Source of the DNA: Daucus carota subsp. sativus
Taxonomy: Eukaryota; Streptophyta; Magnoliopsida; Apiales; Apiaceae
Assembly (NCBI RefSeq): GCF_001625215.2
Contig: NC_030384.2
Span: forward strand, 43,930,390-43,994,389
Length of the DNA: 64,000 bases
Reading direction: 5' to 3'
The position numbers and the translations under genes were made by a program. Numbering within the stretch: the stretch's first letter is position 1; each line of letters begins with the position of its first letter. Below the pieces are notes generated by a model. That model saw only the letters and a program-made list of their open reading frames with translations. It was not told where the DNA came from and ran no database searches. Shown here in pieces: positions 49,669 through 61,170 of this stretch.

Positions 49669-49888
49669 ATTTAGCAAAAGGAAAACATGACCACTATCAA
49701 ATTTATATATTACACTCTCTAATAACCTATCTTACAGAGCTGTAACAGTAAAATAACATACGCCACAAGCTTATCAAACTATCTTACAAGCTGCTATTCA
49801 GTTCTATTATATACTACATTACTGGTGGATATTTAGAAAAAGTTCAACAACGTTAAAACTGTATACAAGCCGTGTACATGCACTAGGA

Positions 49889-51655
49889 TTACATGGCTTC
49901 TGGTTGCCGCTGCTGCTGCCACATTGATATCTCATATTTGTTGTATAATTTTCTGATTCCTCCATAAAATCCATGTAATCCATCGCCTATTTCACGATGA
50001 TTACTCCTCCGTATAATTGTTTCTCTCCACCGTGACCCGGGGTCATACTGGTTGAACTCCAGTACCACCTTATCTGTCATAATTAAGCAGATACATTAGT
50101 AATGAAAATTTGCTTCCACTTGTATTTCTTAACCTATACAAATGTTGCAAACTAGTTAATTCAGAGGTGCAAAAGAAGGTCCAAATGGAAACTACGACGG
50201 TTCAAGTGACATTATGCTAAAATAGTGATCGATGCACCAGCAAGAACAAAACTATCAAACAAGGGTTTTTTACTAAGATGCCAGAATCATACAAACTCTC
50301 TAATGATCAAATATATTTCTGTGCATATATGAACATCATATCCATATTTTAACACTTTGCAAGTAAATAAATATGTAAGATAATCATCTTACCACTCCTA
50401 TGACACTCGCAGCATATTCTGCACCTCTCCCCTGGTTCTAAGTGGCCAACAACACCATACCACCAACCTGAAATATATACATTTTTTCATAAAATATTGA
50501 TTCTGTATTGTTAACGATATAACGGGTACTCAAGAAGCATTATCACCATAAATTGTATAGTTACCATAAGGAATGTGTCTTGTTCTTTTCCACTGAATTT
50601 CAATGTGATCCCCGGGTTTTAAGTAATCTAAACAATCTGAGGGATGAAGAGTGTGCGGCCCTGCTTCTACTGCTGGCGCTCTCAGCCGAGTCCAGTCTAT
50701 ATTAGGCTCCAATGTCGGTCTCCCTTCAGATGAGAACCTGCAAGCAAGGCAATTCCAACATTGACTGCAGTCCACTTACGACTGTGAACAATTACCAGTC
50801 TTGTGAGTAGTAAATAAGATAACTTAGTCATTTTTTGAGATCTTTGTAAGCAAAAATTGTCAAGTAACAACACATTCCAGAATACCTTGCTCTGAAATTG
50901 CCCCAGAAACGATTGTAGCTAAGCTCAGCATCATAACATGACAGCAAAAACCCGACATGGCCATTCTACAGCTCAAAGTAATCACTTTAAACAGTGCAAT
51001 CTACCAATCCTATATAGTAATTAGCAAGTAAAACAGTAATTTAAAATTGTTGCAAGACAATTACCTCGCGATTAAAGACTTGAGCTGGGAACCAGAACTT
51101 GCCGGTCTCAAGCGACAGATACAAAGCCATGATTGAATCAACAGGTAAGGTGCTGCTAAGCATACCTCTGTTACCCGACTTATTAGACCAAAAAGAGGCA
51201 ACCAATCCAACTTTCTTCGAACATTCTATAGTTATCTGGTGCTTTCTTGAAGCAATGCTCCATTGCCACTCTTTATAGGCAAGATTTCCAATGAGTCCAC
51301 CCCATTTCCTCTTCAAGTGCCTCTCCCATAAATGGTCACTTGTGCACATACCCCTCAAAGTAGTACTCACCCTTGACATTCTGCTCAAATTTGCTGGTGA
51401 AAGCTTCATAAGAATGGAGTCCAAGGCTAAGTCAGGCAGATCAAGCAAATAGTTCTCCTTGCCAACCTCATCCATGTAGAGCATGGGAAATCTCACTAAA
51501 GATGCATTGTCTCTACTTCTTTTGAAACAGTACATGAACATTAAGAACAGTGCTCCAAAAAGCCAAGCCACTAGAATTTTTCCCATCTCACTTTCCATAA
51601 CCTCAACTACCTGGTAATAGGACAACTGGGACAGCAGGATTTTAGAATCTTCCAT
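49889..51655 (-). CDS. F-box protein with N-terminal hydrophobic segment
   Basis: F-box proteins bind SKP1 and bring targets to an SCF ubiquitin ligase. Five exons (51655-51065, 50965-50886, 50737-50565, 50467-50393, 50073-49889), GT-AG and phase-consistent, give 367 aa. Residues 27-44 form a likely membrane helix ([18 protein letters not shown]) followed by KRSR. The F-box is at about 70-118 ([41 protein letters not shown]). The C-terminal part has the conserved blocks [72 protein letters not shown] and [11 protein letters not shown]. This order matches the plant family that includes Arabidopsis At2g26850, which also starts with a hydrophobic segment. Targets are unknown. The N-terminal helix suggests membrane attachment, which is inference. 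Confidence 0.92.
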
Positions 51656-51685
51656 AATTAGTTATTAGGGTATAAGAGAACTCTG

Positions 51686-52137
51686 TAAGGGGTCGTTTGG
51701 TTCGAGGAGTGGTATGGGGTTGGAATGAGGAATCGGGTTAAGCTGGTATGGGTTTGAGGTATCATATCTGATATCATGTGTTTGGTTAAGTGCTGGAATC
51801 AATATATACAATTTTTATAAAAAAATAAGTTATTAATATATATTAATTAAAAATATTAATAAAATTATTATTGTCATATATTTTTGCATCATTGATTTAA
51901 TTTTGTATCAAATATTAATATTTCATTACTTAAAAAGTGGGAAAAAAATAAAAAATGAATATAGCTCATACCTCCATCTCATACCCACCTCCACACTTGG
52001 GTATCAAAAATCCATACCTTGGGGGTTTAAGGTATGGGTTTCAGATTTTGTTTTTCTCAACCAAACACCAGGTATGGGTTTGGAATGGACAAACCCCATA
52101 CCTCATTCCAGAAACCCGCGAACCAAACGACTCCTAA
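51686..52137. mobile_element. PIF/Harbinger (Tourist-like) MITE
   Basis: Ends GGGGTCGTTTGGTTCG (51689) and CGAACCAAACGACTCC (52134) are inverted repeats. A 3-bp TAA lies on both sides (51686-51688 and 52135-52137), as expected for Harbinger-type insertion. The interior has repeated GGTATGGGTTT words in both orientations. It lies just upstream of the F-box start codon (about 30 bp) and so occupies or displaces that promoter. A similar left end (GGGCTGTTTGGTTC, 52138) follows at once, perhaps the relic of a second copy. Confidence 0.8.
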
Positions 52138-53400
52138 GGGCTGTTTGGTTCAGAGAGGGTTACGGCGTTGCAATCACAAATCGGGTTAAGGTGGTATTGT
52201 TGTAGAAAAAGATAGAAGCTTGACATGAATGTTTTTGCGATACTAGATTTGGGCCAGAAGATTCGAGTGTGATTCAGAAAGCAAGAAGATGACAGAGGGT
52301 GATGGGAGCGGTTAACAGTGTTTAATCTAAAGGAGCATATATTTAGTTACCAGTGATGTCACAGCAGACAGAGTTGATGATCAAGAAGATAAACATTGTA
52401 TCTGATACTATATCCGCTGTTACCCACACACAAAACGAGACATCAGTAAGAAAATACTATGAAAGTACTTCGGTTTTTCTAGTTTCATAGGTATATGCTA
52501 AGCGCGAAATTTTATAAGTTTAAGAGATTTTGATTGTCTTTTGTATCTTGGGTTTGTCTAGTGTGTGCCCATGAGCACATGCTAAGTACGGAAACTTATA
52601 AATTTGGTGTGTTTTGATTTATGTGGTTGGTATGAAGGCAGGGGGGGTCATCATTATTAAAGGGGTATAAGCCAATCAAAACAAGGAAAAATCAACAAAT
52701 TTTGTGCTTATTGTGTGCCCATGGGCACACCATAGAAAATCCGTTGTATCTTTAATAATGGTGTACCCCCTGCAAATGCAACAACCACATCAATCAAAAT
52801 CTTCCAAACATGTAAAATTATGCGCTTAGCATGTGCGCATGAGCACAAAATCTCCCAAACATATAAAATTATGCGCTTAACATGTGGGCATGAGTACACC
52901 GCACACACTAAACAAACCCAAAAATACTTTAACTTAACATCATCTTGATTCGTGAATTGAAGCAGAAAGAGATAATGAGATTATTTAGTACTCTTCTGGT
53001 AACTTCTAAGCAACAGAACCGAAGATAAATGAGATTCCTGTGTCCCTTCCTTGATTCAAGGGCCGCCATCTTACGTAGGTTCCCACTTCCTCCCCCTTTT
53101 TTTTTTCTGGCGATCTTTTCGAGCCTTTCTATTATACTATTCTCACATGCAAGTCTATGACGCGTTAATATGACAGTACCATTGTCAGGTTCAGGTTAGT
53201 TGCATGCGGACAAGCCGAAAGGTTCAGGTTGGTCGCATGCGGACAAGCCGAACACACCAACAGCAATGGGTATATGTCTTCCTCTAAAAAATATGACAAC
53301 TTTTTAGTATTCTAAATTTTACAAAATTATAAAAAATATATACTCAAAAAATTTGAAAATATATTGGTGTTTAACAAGAATTCACTTGATACCACCAAAA
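52138..53400. other. spacer upstream of the F-box gene
   Basis: Apart from the palindromic repeat cluster (52490-52915) the sequence shows a short direct repeat at about 53188-53250 (GGTTCAGGTTNGTNGCATGCGGACAAGCCGAA-like, two copies). No exon is supported. Confidence 0.5.
52490..52915. repeat. cluster of GTGTGCCCATGGGCACAC-type MITE copies
   Basis: Ends of the type CTAGTGTGTGCCCATGAGCACATGCTAAG occur at about 52557, mirrored at about 52709-52737 (GTGTGCCCATGGGCACACCATAG). Further end-like pieces lie at about 52480, 52828 and 52880. Two interiors carry the GGGGGTCATCATTATTAAAG / CTTTAATAATGGTGTACCCCC words seen at 29978. At least one full copy (52557-52737) plus adjacent truncated copies are present. 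Confidence 0.65.
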
Positions 53401-53401
53401 A

Positions 53402-53936
53402 TTTCAATCTCAGATCCAGCCTTCATCCATAACACATCCATATAAGGTATCGGAAATATTTATTTTAGCAAATAATAATCTCAATAATAAATGCCCGATA
53501 CTTTTAATGCCATGGCAATCACCAAATAAAGTACAAAATATTGCAGTGTCATTGTGACTGCCTGTCGATGGTGGTTTTAACTTAAGATATATATTCTTAC
53601 AGCACACTGAACATTTAATAGAGATTTCATGATCACCTTTCACCGGTGCTTTCATAGAAAAAAGGTTGAAAGAAAAAGTAGACTCGGGTCTTGTGAGATC
53701 TCCCATCACTTCAAGCTTGTACAACACTTCCCTACTACGGTTCATTACATAAGTTGAGAATACTTCAACATAGATGGCTACAGACCCAGTCCGACTGTAC
53801 GACCATCTCTTCGACGTAAACCGGCGGTATACTGCTTTTCCAAATCCAGCTGTAACTGACTCTGCTTCTCTGATTGGACCACATCTCCTTCTTGGATGTT
53901 GGGTTTCTGTTCCACTTTGAGCTCGCCCTTTACACC
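53402..53936 (-). other. long overlapping ORF across the end of the RSRC2-like gene
   Basis: One alternative frame (+2 relative to the coding frame) is open from the start of the last coding exon through its stop codon and on to a TGA near 53402, about 178 codons. The part with an ATG (53745) is 111 codons and includes LYKLEVMGDLTRPESTFSFN and IKCSVCCKN. I recognise no family. It could be chance, an alternative C-terminus reached by alternative splicing, or a relic of another coding segment. Confidence 0.25.
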
Positions 53937-56900
53937 CTACAATCCGCCATAGGTACCAATGTAACCTCAGACTCTAAAAGTGTGTTAGTAGGACGGAAAA
54001 ATGACAAATATGAGAAAGCACTATCTGCTGATCCATAATAAAAAGAAGCAATATACTAGTAATCACTTGTATTCCTGATTCGCGAATCAACACGATAATA
54101 TATGAGATTGCTTACCATGAGTTTGTTAAATTTCTCTTGTCGTTCACGATCCAAGAACTGGGAGGCATCCCATCGATGGGTGGCCTGCAAGTATTTGACG
54201 GATATTGTACAAAGCATAAAAACAAGAATAAAGATCATAATATACCTTAAAACATCTGAAATGGAACCAAAACTTAGGGAAGGTTAAAGATTTTTACTCG
54301 GACAATTTTTGGTGATTATACGAAGCTTTTACAGCTAATAGTACCAGCAAATCTCTCTGCTTAGCAAGTTATCAAATGTGTAGAAAACTGCAAAGAGATA
54401 ATGAACTTAAATTAAATTAAGAGATATTACCTCTTCAACTGTCGTGCTCTTCTTGCTTCCCCATAACATCTTTTTCTTCTGGTCAGTGGTCAGGCCCCCA
54501 GTTACAGCTAAATTCTTGTTAACTAAGGAAAATTCATCAGATACAATCAAGTTAGCTGTCTATGTATGTAACAAGTTCACCACTTAAAGATCAATATGAT
54601 GTTACTTTGGTGGATCACTAGAGCTTAACGCTGCTGTTGAAAACATTTATATCTTATTCAGATTTAAGAGCAATAGTGGCACAACAAAAAAATACATTAA
54701 TTATTACAAATATACAAAATAACAGCTAATTAAGAACCAATATCCAAGACAAGAACAGTGAATAGTTCCGATCAAAATTTCAAATTGAGCAGAATGAATG
54801 CAATAACAAGTGGTTTAGGATAACCAGAACGACTTCATGCAATAGAATCATTCTCTTAATACAACTATACTAATAGGAGTGGATGAGTCCATCTTTAATC
54901 CTCTAAAACTAAACTATGAGTCATCAACATTAGTTGACTATTTATCGACAGTTATGAGGTAAATAGCTAGCATACAAGAGAAAATTACCTAGTTCAGCAG
55001 CCTTCATTGCAGCAACTTTAGCAGCATCTATATCAGAATCTTTCAAAACACCCTGATCTGGAGTAACTTTACTGATGCATGTCTGAGCTTGCTCTGAAGT
55101 TAACAGCTCCTTTTCATTTCCTGCAATTGTAAAATTACGAAACAATTTTCATACACATTAAGCATGAATGATATACAAGTACATATTATAAGCAGTAAAA
55201 AATATCTAGAAGTAGTTGCTAAAGAAATTGAATACATATTATAGGCAGTAAATAACATCTAAGATCTGCCAATAACAAATAGTAATAAGAAAAAATCATA
55301 AAATAAAAGACCAAATTCATAAAATACAAGACCATACCATATTTGCCTTGGTCCTTGCTTCCATCAAAGCCGTATAACTTCGGTTTCTTCTCAAGACTTT
55401 CACTGCTAAAAGAAGCTCTACCTTCGGACCTCTCCAGCACTTCCCGCTTTTCTTGTTTAGAGTGCTTCAGGCGATCTGATTCTTTATATTCACCCCCAGA
55501 AGTTTCTCGTACTTGGGGTCCTGAGTTATCCCTTCGTGAAGTTGAATTATGCCGCCTTTGATAGTCTCTTCTATCATCACGTTCATGTTTTGTTCCTCTA
55601 TTTTTATCAAGGTCTGCAGACTTCCCTCCACTGCTTAAATTTGTCTGCCTATCACCGGATCCAACTCTGTCGGGTGATGATCCCCTATCTTTCTGATACT
55701 CAACAGGTGAGCTTCCTCCATATCTCTCCCTGCTTCTGTGCCCAGAATAATCAGTCTTTCCACGAGTGTATTTGTCAGAATCATGCCTATCACCTCTCGA
55801 TCTGTTCTGCTGACTATCTCTACTTGTATAATCAGAATGATCACCAGCCCTATCTCTACCAGAACGAGATGACCTTGGATATTTTCTATCATCTTCTTCC
55901 GCACACTTTTCACGTTTGTAGTCATCATATCGATGATAACCATCTGTACTCCTCGAGGAATGTCGGCCATAATATTTATGAGAATCATTTGTCCGACCAT
56001 ACTGACTCCTACCATACTCTCTACTCAAGTCTCTTCTATCATCCTGTTTGCGACGATCATCATAAGTTTTTTCAGAATTTTCTTTGGGAAGGGCAGGGCT
56101 GGACTCCCGTGCACCATTAGGACTCCCTGCATTTATAAAATAATTCACATCAATAAATCCATAAACGAGATCATCCAAACTGCCATAGAGATATCCTAAC
56201 ACAAAATAAAAGCATTCATAGAGATACTCTTGAGTCTTGACATATTGAGCAGAGAGTAGAAAACCATGTAAAACCATATTCACAATTTATAAAATATAAA
56301 ATATAGAAATACACTTAATCCTCAAAAAAACCAAGTCAATATACATTAAGTCTAAAGGCTCGTTTGAAATTGTAGAGACACATTAATCACCCAAAAAAAT
56401 AAACAAAGCAATCACAGTATCATGTTCTCTCACTTCATTACAATTAACAGATCAAAAGGTTCACGTTCTTGATATTTAGTTAGCTAACTGTGAATTACCA
56501 CTTAGTACCTTGTTAAAAAAATAGCATACCAACTATAAGATTCAGACACATTGTATTTAGCTTCAATCTTCTATTGGCCTAAAGATTTCGACCTATTCAT
56601 TTACATACAGGATGCGTATAAGCTCTTTGTCAGGTACGGATTGCAAGGATTCAATTAAGACATGTATAGTGCATACTGATGTATGTAAGACTTCAACACT
56701 ATCAATGACATTCTTTCTACTGCTATTAGATCTCATGCTTTATTCTTACATGACATTTTGCCTTTTGTAAGACCAAGCGTGATCTTAGGTGTGAGTGTGG
56801 AATGCAATCCTGACAACAGTATAGTATAAAGGATATTACTGTTGTAAGCTAGAAATTTCACAAGCCAAGTCTAAATTAAAAAAATATATAGCATCTCAAG

Positions 56901-57250
56901 TATCTGCACCCTGATAAAAAAGATGTGATACATCGGTAATACAATGATGGAAAAAATGTGATGCATCAGAAGTACGAACAAGATGGAGGACAATTATTAC
57001 ACAAACCTACACAAAACACGTCAGAACCTTTGAAAGCATATTACAGGTTCTACTGATTTTCTCGATGTTACTATTGGACAAAACACTTAAAAGATAAAGT
57101 TGCATGGAAAAACTAACCATCAGATGGAGATGACCCATCAACTGGAGACCTGCGCCTGTACTTCCTATTAACCACATCATTCGAAGGCTTGCGAAATGCT
57201 GCCTTGGCACAGTCACTGTCTGCTGGTGAAGATTGCAAATTTGAGTCCAT
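53778..57250 (-). CDS. Arg/Ser-rich protein with SMAP-like C-terminus (RSRC2-like)
   Basis: Six exons (57250-57118, 56126-55338, 55120-54989, 54522-54431, 54184-54116, 53936-53778), GT-AG and phase-consistent, give 457 aa. The protein opens with MDSNLQSSPADSDCAK. Exon 2 is extremely rich in Arg, Asp, Ser, Tyr and Gly (RDRAGDHSDY, RERYGGSS, ERDDRRDYQRR), typical of disordered splicing-related proteins. A helical DIDAAKVAAMKAAEL segment follows. The C-terminal region (about 372-410) has MLWGSKKS, HRWDASQF and RQEKFNKLMGVK, resembling the SMAP/small acidic protein domain of RSRC2. The end is LDLEKQYTAGLRRRDGRTVGLGL-like, which I recall as conserved in plant homologues. A role in nuclear RNA processing is likely by analogy only. 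A 5' UTR intron is probable. Confidence 0.85.
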
Positions 57251-57261
57251 TATCTAACACC

Positions 57262-58330
57262 TGGTAGCATTAATCTCATTATGGCAGGCATAGAGGATAC
57301 ACAACTAGAAAAATGGCAGCAATCTAATGTATCAGAGAGAGCATTAAGAAAATTTAACATGCCATAAAGAGGATTAAGAAGACCCAATTCAATTTGTACT
57401 GCAAAGTTTATCTTCAGAAACAAAATCCACGTATCTTGATGGAGGTGTATATTAGTTGATAAAATATAATTTTATAATAGGCATAATTTAACTCAGACTT
57501 CTTACCCAAATGAAAACTTTTTAGGATTCCCTGGAACTTTAAACCATCAAATGGCAAATCAGATAGAGCTTTTCTGTAAAACTAGTTGGCAGTAAATGTC
57601 TAAAGAAATCACCAAATATATAAATGAAGAGCAACAAATTTGATGTACACATCACAATTTCTGGTGCTAATCATTCTCAACTTTGGGCATGCTCATCTGT
57701 GCTCCCAAAGAACTTAAAAAAGGAAAGTGATAATACACTCTTCTTAATCCAATAAACGAGCAGCTGAGTGAGCTGATGACCTGATGTCACAAAATCCTTA
57801 AAATACAGTATAGGATATCCGCAGAGCAACAACTAACAGAGAGATTACATTTTCCAGAAGACGCTAAAAATCCATTATTAATTGAAAAGCTCCGGATCTC
57901 GAGAGGTCACGATATAGGCATCCAAACATATATTAACAATCACCTAATTCCAAAATAAACCTAACAAGTTAATAATATCAATCCGAAAGCAGAATTAATC
58001 GATTTTACAAGGGCTCAAGTGATGCATGAATACGATAATCACAAACCCTACCAATATACATTATTTAGGACCTATCAATTTGAAACAACCATAAAATACA
58101 ATGCAATTCATCAGAATAAATGTAACAGCGGGTACAAATGAATTAGAATACGAGGCCGCAATATGAATACATAACTGTTCAATTATGATTCGAAAATAAG
58201 GGCAATTGCAATAAAAAAATCTCAATCTATAAGAATTAGTTTGATGAGAGACGAACCTGGTGAAAAATTGCTGTGATTTTGATTTCTAGGGTTACGAAAG
58301 TTGATCAGCGTTCCATTAATTTGGGTGGAT
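57262..58330 (-). other. probable 5' UTR intron and leader exon of the RSRC2-like gene
   Basis: On the minus strand, CACCAG|GTTCGT at about 58258 looks like a donor and CTACCAG at about 57262 an acceptor 11 bases before the start codon. The proposed leader exon (about 58258-58320) contains an AACCCTAG telobox-like word, common in plant housekeeping promoters and leaders. Inferred from splice signals only. Confidence 0.5.
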
Positions 58331-59625
58331 AGATATTTTGTATTTGATTAGATGCGCTTAGATGAAGCTAGACTTTAGATGTGGGTCGTCAGTGTGCTTA
58401 TTGGGCTAAGCCCATTTATACAAGTGGATCACATGTTATGTGACGTATGAGCCTGTGAGGCTTATTCAGGCCCTTCCCGGGGATTAACAATTAAGCAATA
58501 TAAATACAACAAATTTTTGATTGAGATTTTTATTTTAAAATCAACATTTATATATTTTAAAATCTATACTTATATTGATGAAGATATTTTAATTCTTATA
58601 GATTTTATATATTAACCTGAGTTTTTGATTGAGAATAAGATATATAAATATATACTTCATTAATTTTAAAATAATATTGATTTTGACTCTTTGCACATAT
58701 ATTTGAGGTGAAAAAACTTATTTTTACATATTTAAAAAAATCTAAATAAAATATAGATACTAAAATTTTAATTTAAAAAATGAAAATAACGTCTAAATAT
58801 ATATTATACATCTCAGATTATGCGTAAAAAGTCGAAAATGATTACTATTATTTTAGAATGGACAACTAGTCGAGAGCATTTAACCATCTTTTACAAGCTG
58901 GGTACAAATTTTTATTTTGCAGTCCGATGAACCGAATACATTTCCACCCAAATCGATTATAATTTAGGGTTGATTGGATAGTTTTTTTATTTTGAAAAAA
59001 AAAATAAAAAAAAATCAAGCATACAAAATCAAACTGATAAACATAAACAATGAAAACTGGACTAAGAATTCAAAAATCAATATACATGTACTTTTATGGT
59101 AATAGTGAAATACAAGTTTGATATTCAAGCATAATAGCTTCATATGATCAACTGAACTTGTGTATTGAAAGTCAAATACAAGTTTGAATATTCAAGAAAA
59201 AAACTATCATTTTTCATACGATAAACTAGCAAGACCAGGTTAAGGTTGAGACTCGAGAAATTCTATTTGAATTTTCCTATATCTTTCATAAACAAATTGG
59301 TAGATCAGATATATAAAACAAATTTTACACCATATTCTCAATTCTCAAGCCTATTTCATACAACATTATTTTCTTAATTTATGAATAAACTGGTTAAATT
59401 TTTAGCAATACAACAGTCACTGAACTTTGGTCACTATGCTTTTCTGAGCAATCTACTACTATTGGGACATTACTGCCTCAACTTTTTAGATTCAGCAAAT
59501 ATTTCACCGATTCGAAACGAATACCAAGGTCTGTGGTAGTATTTTTCCACATCCCCTGGGCTTCAATTCTCTTTTTTAGCTTTTCCCCCGGGTTAACTTT
59601 CAAGGTGCCTTGTAGACCTTAAACC
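58331..59625. other. spacer between RSRC2-like and TGA genes
   Basis: Contains the divergent 5' flank of the RSRC2-like gene and the TGA 3' UTR. A decayed inverted-repeat unit at about 58655-58865 (GATTTTGACTCTTTGCACATATATTTGAGG, mirrored ATTATGCGTAAAAAGTCGAAAATGATTA) looks like an old relative of the 47423 Stowaway. Nothing else identified. Confidence 0.45.
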
Positions 59626-61139
59626 TTATTCGCGTGGCCTTGCAACCCAGAGCGAACTTAGGGCTCGAAGCCGAGAAAAATAGTCATGTATTGCTAGCAA
59701 GGCTCGAGCTGATTGTCTTGTTGTCAGGATGCGGTGCATTTGTTGTAAAGTTTGTTGCCGCAAGTTATCAGCCTGGTAAAGAGTAAGAAACTATAAGCAT
59801 CAATGTCAAAATTTGAAAGTAGGTGCATATCTTTCTTCATTATATCCATGTATGCAGCTCAGTGCAAGTTAAATCAAAGAATTATTGTAGTCAGAGATAT
59901 GTAAAACATGCTAATTAACTAGCAATGACCTAGTCGGCCGACTTGTCCTCACTTTTTTCTTTGTGCTGAAAAGGAACCTCTTTTAAAAACAACAATAATG
60001 CACCTCATAATTTTCCCTGCTTGGTCTTTCAATAGAATTGTTGGGCAAGATATGACATTATACATCAATGTAAAATGAAGATATCAGCTTAAGAATAAAA
60101 TTTACGATATTTGAAGGATTGGAAAAGGCAAAAACATGGATAGCATATAAATTTTAAACATGGATAGCATACGTCCAAGGTTACAAGACTGTTGATGAAC
60201 AAGGAAGCAACAATTTATCGTAAGTCATTAATATAATTTATCTTATGTTTTGCATTAATTTAAGAACTTGAAAACTAGAGGCAATAATCAAGTTAAGCAC
60301 AGAAAGTTACCTGGCGTAGAAAACTTTCAAGAGTCCCCAACTTTCCCATGGCCATTGCCATTTGGCCCATATAGTTTGCAACATTCCCAGAGGATCCTGA
60401 TGTGCTTGAGGAGCCATTGGCTAAAGTCTCAGACAGTGATTGCTGCAATGCCTCCATTCCTTGTGAAAGAGCATCTTCGGCCTGCTGTGATGATTGCTGC
60501 AAGTTATATATGCCTGCCAGCTGTTGCTCAGTTAGGGGCTCCAACTGGTTTGTAAGTAACTGCACCAACACCAATTTTTATTTAGACAATAGATCAAGAG
60601 TGTTCAAACAAATAACATAAAATACAATCCTGAGACAGGTTTGCAAGATAATTTGTATTTTCAAACACCCATAAATTGAAAGATAATTCAACTCAGGAAC
60701 TAATAGAACACACACACACACAAACACACATATACATGTATAGAGTCACACTCCATTGTCAAACCACCTTATATAGAATCTAGTAGAGAACACCTATGTA
60801 TACACTCGACATATATGTATCAATCTCATTATTCATCACATATATAACTAGTAAATTAAAAAAATAAACTTACGTCATTTTTCCTCCAAAAAAATCTTTG
60901 AAAATTAATCATATTCGTCCAAAGTGGTTCTACGGTAGAATCAAATTTAGAAATCAAAATTTTTGCTCCAGTTGTATGTGTTAAATTGTTTGTGTATGTT
61001 ATATATGATCAGTATTCTACAGTAGAATCAAATTTTATACATAAGTACGATTAGTTTAAAATTATTTATGAGATTTTCAAGTAGTTACAAATGGTTCTCT
61101 ACGAGACTCTATATAATAGGATCTCTATGAAAGAATGGT

Positions 61140-61170
<31 letters not shown>

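Larger units (their letters stand above)
46570..49880. other. spacer between bHLH and F-box genes
   Basis: The spacer contains the bHLH 3' UTR, a Stowaway MITE (47423), a second ATTAATCGG repeat (48321), a solo Stowaway end (GACAGAGGGAGTATA at about 48706), a poly(A) insertion scar (49033) and a SINE-like insertion (49569). No exon is supported; ORFs on both strands around 47945-48194 overlap each other and look random. Confidence 0.55.

Noticed and set aside
50393..50467. Possible one-base frameshift at the start of F-box exon 4
   Set aside because: A recount of the bases at the acceptor gave a 75-nt exon that keeps phase and encodes the conserved [10 protein letters not shown]; there is no frameshift.
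55536..56120. 194-codon plus-strand ORF opposite the RSRC2-like exon 2
   Set aside because: Antisense shadow of a low-complexity Arg/Asp/Ser coding region, explaining its His/Tyr/Leu-rich composition.
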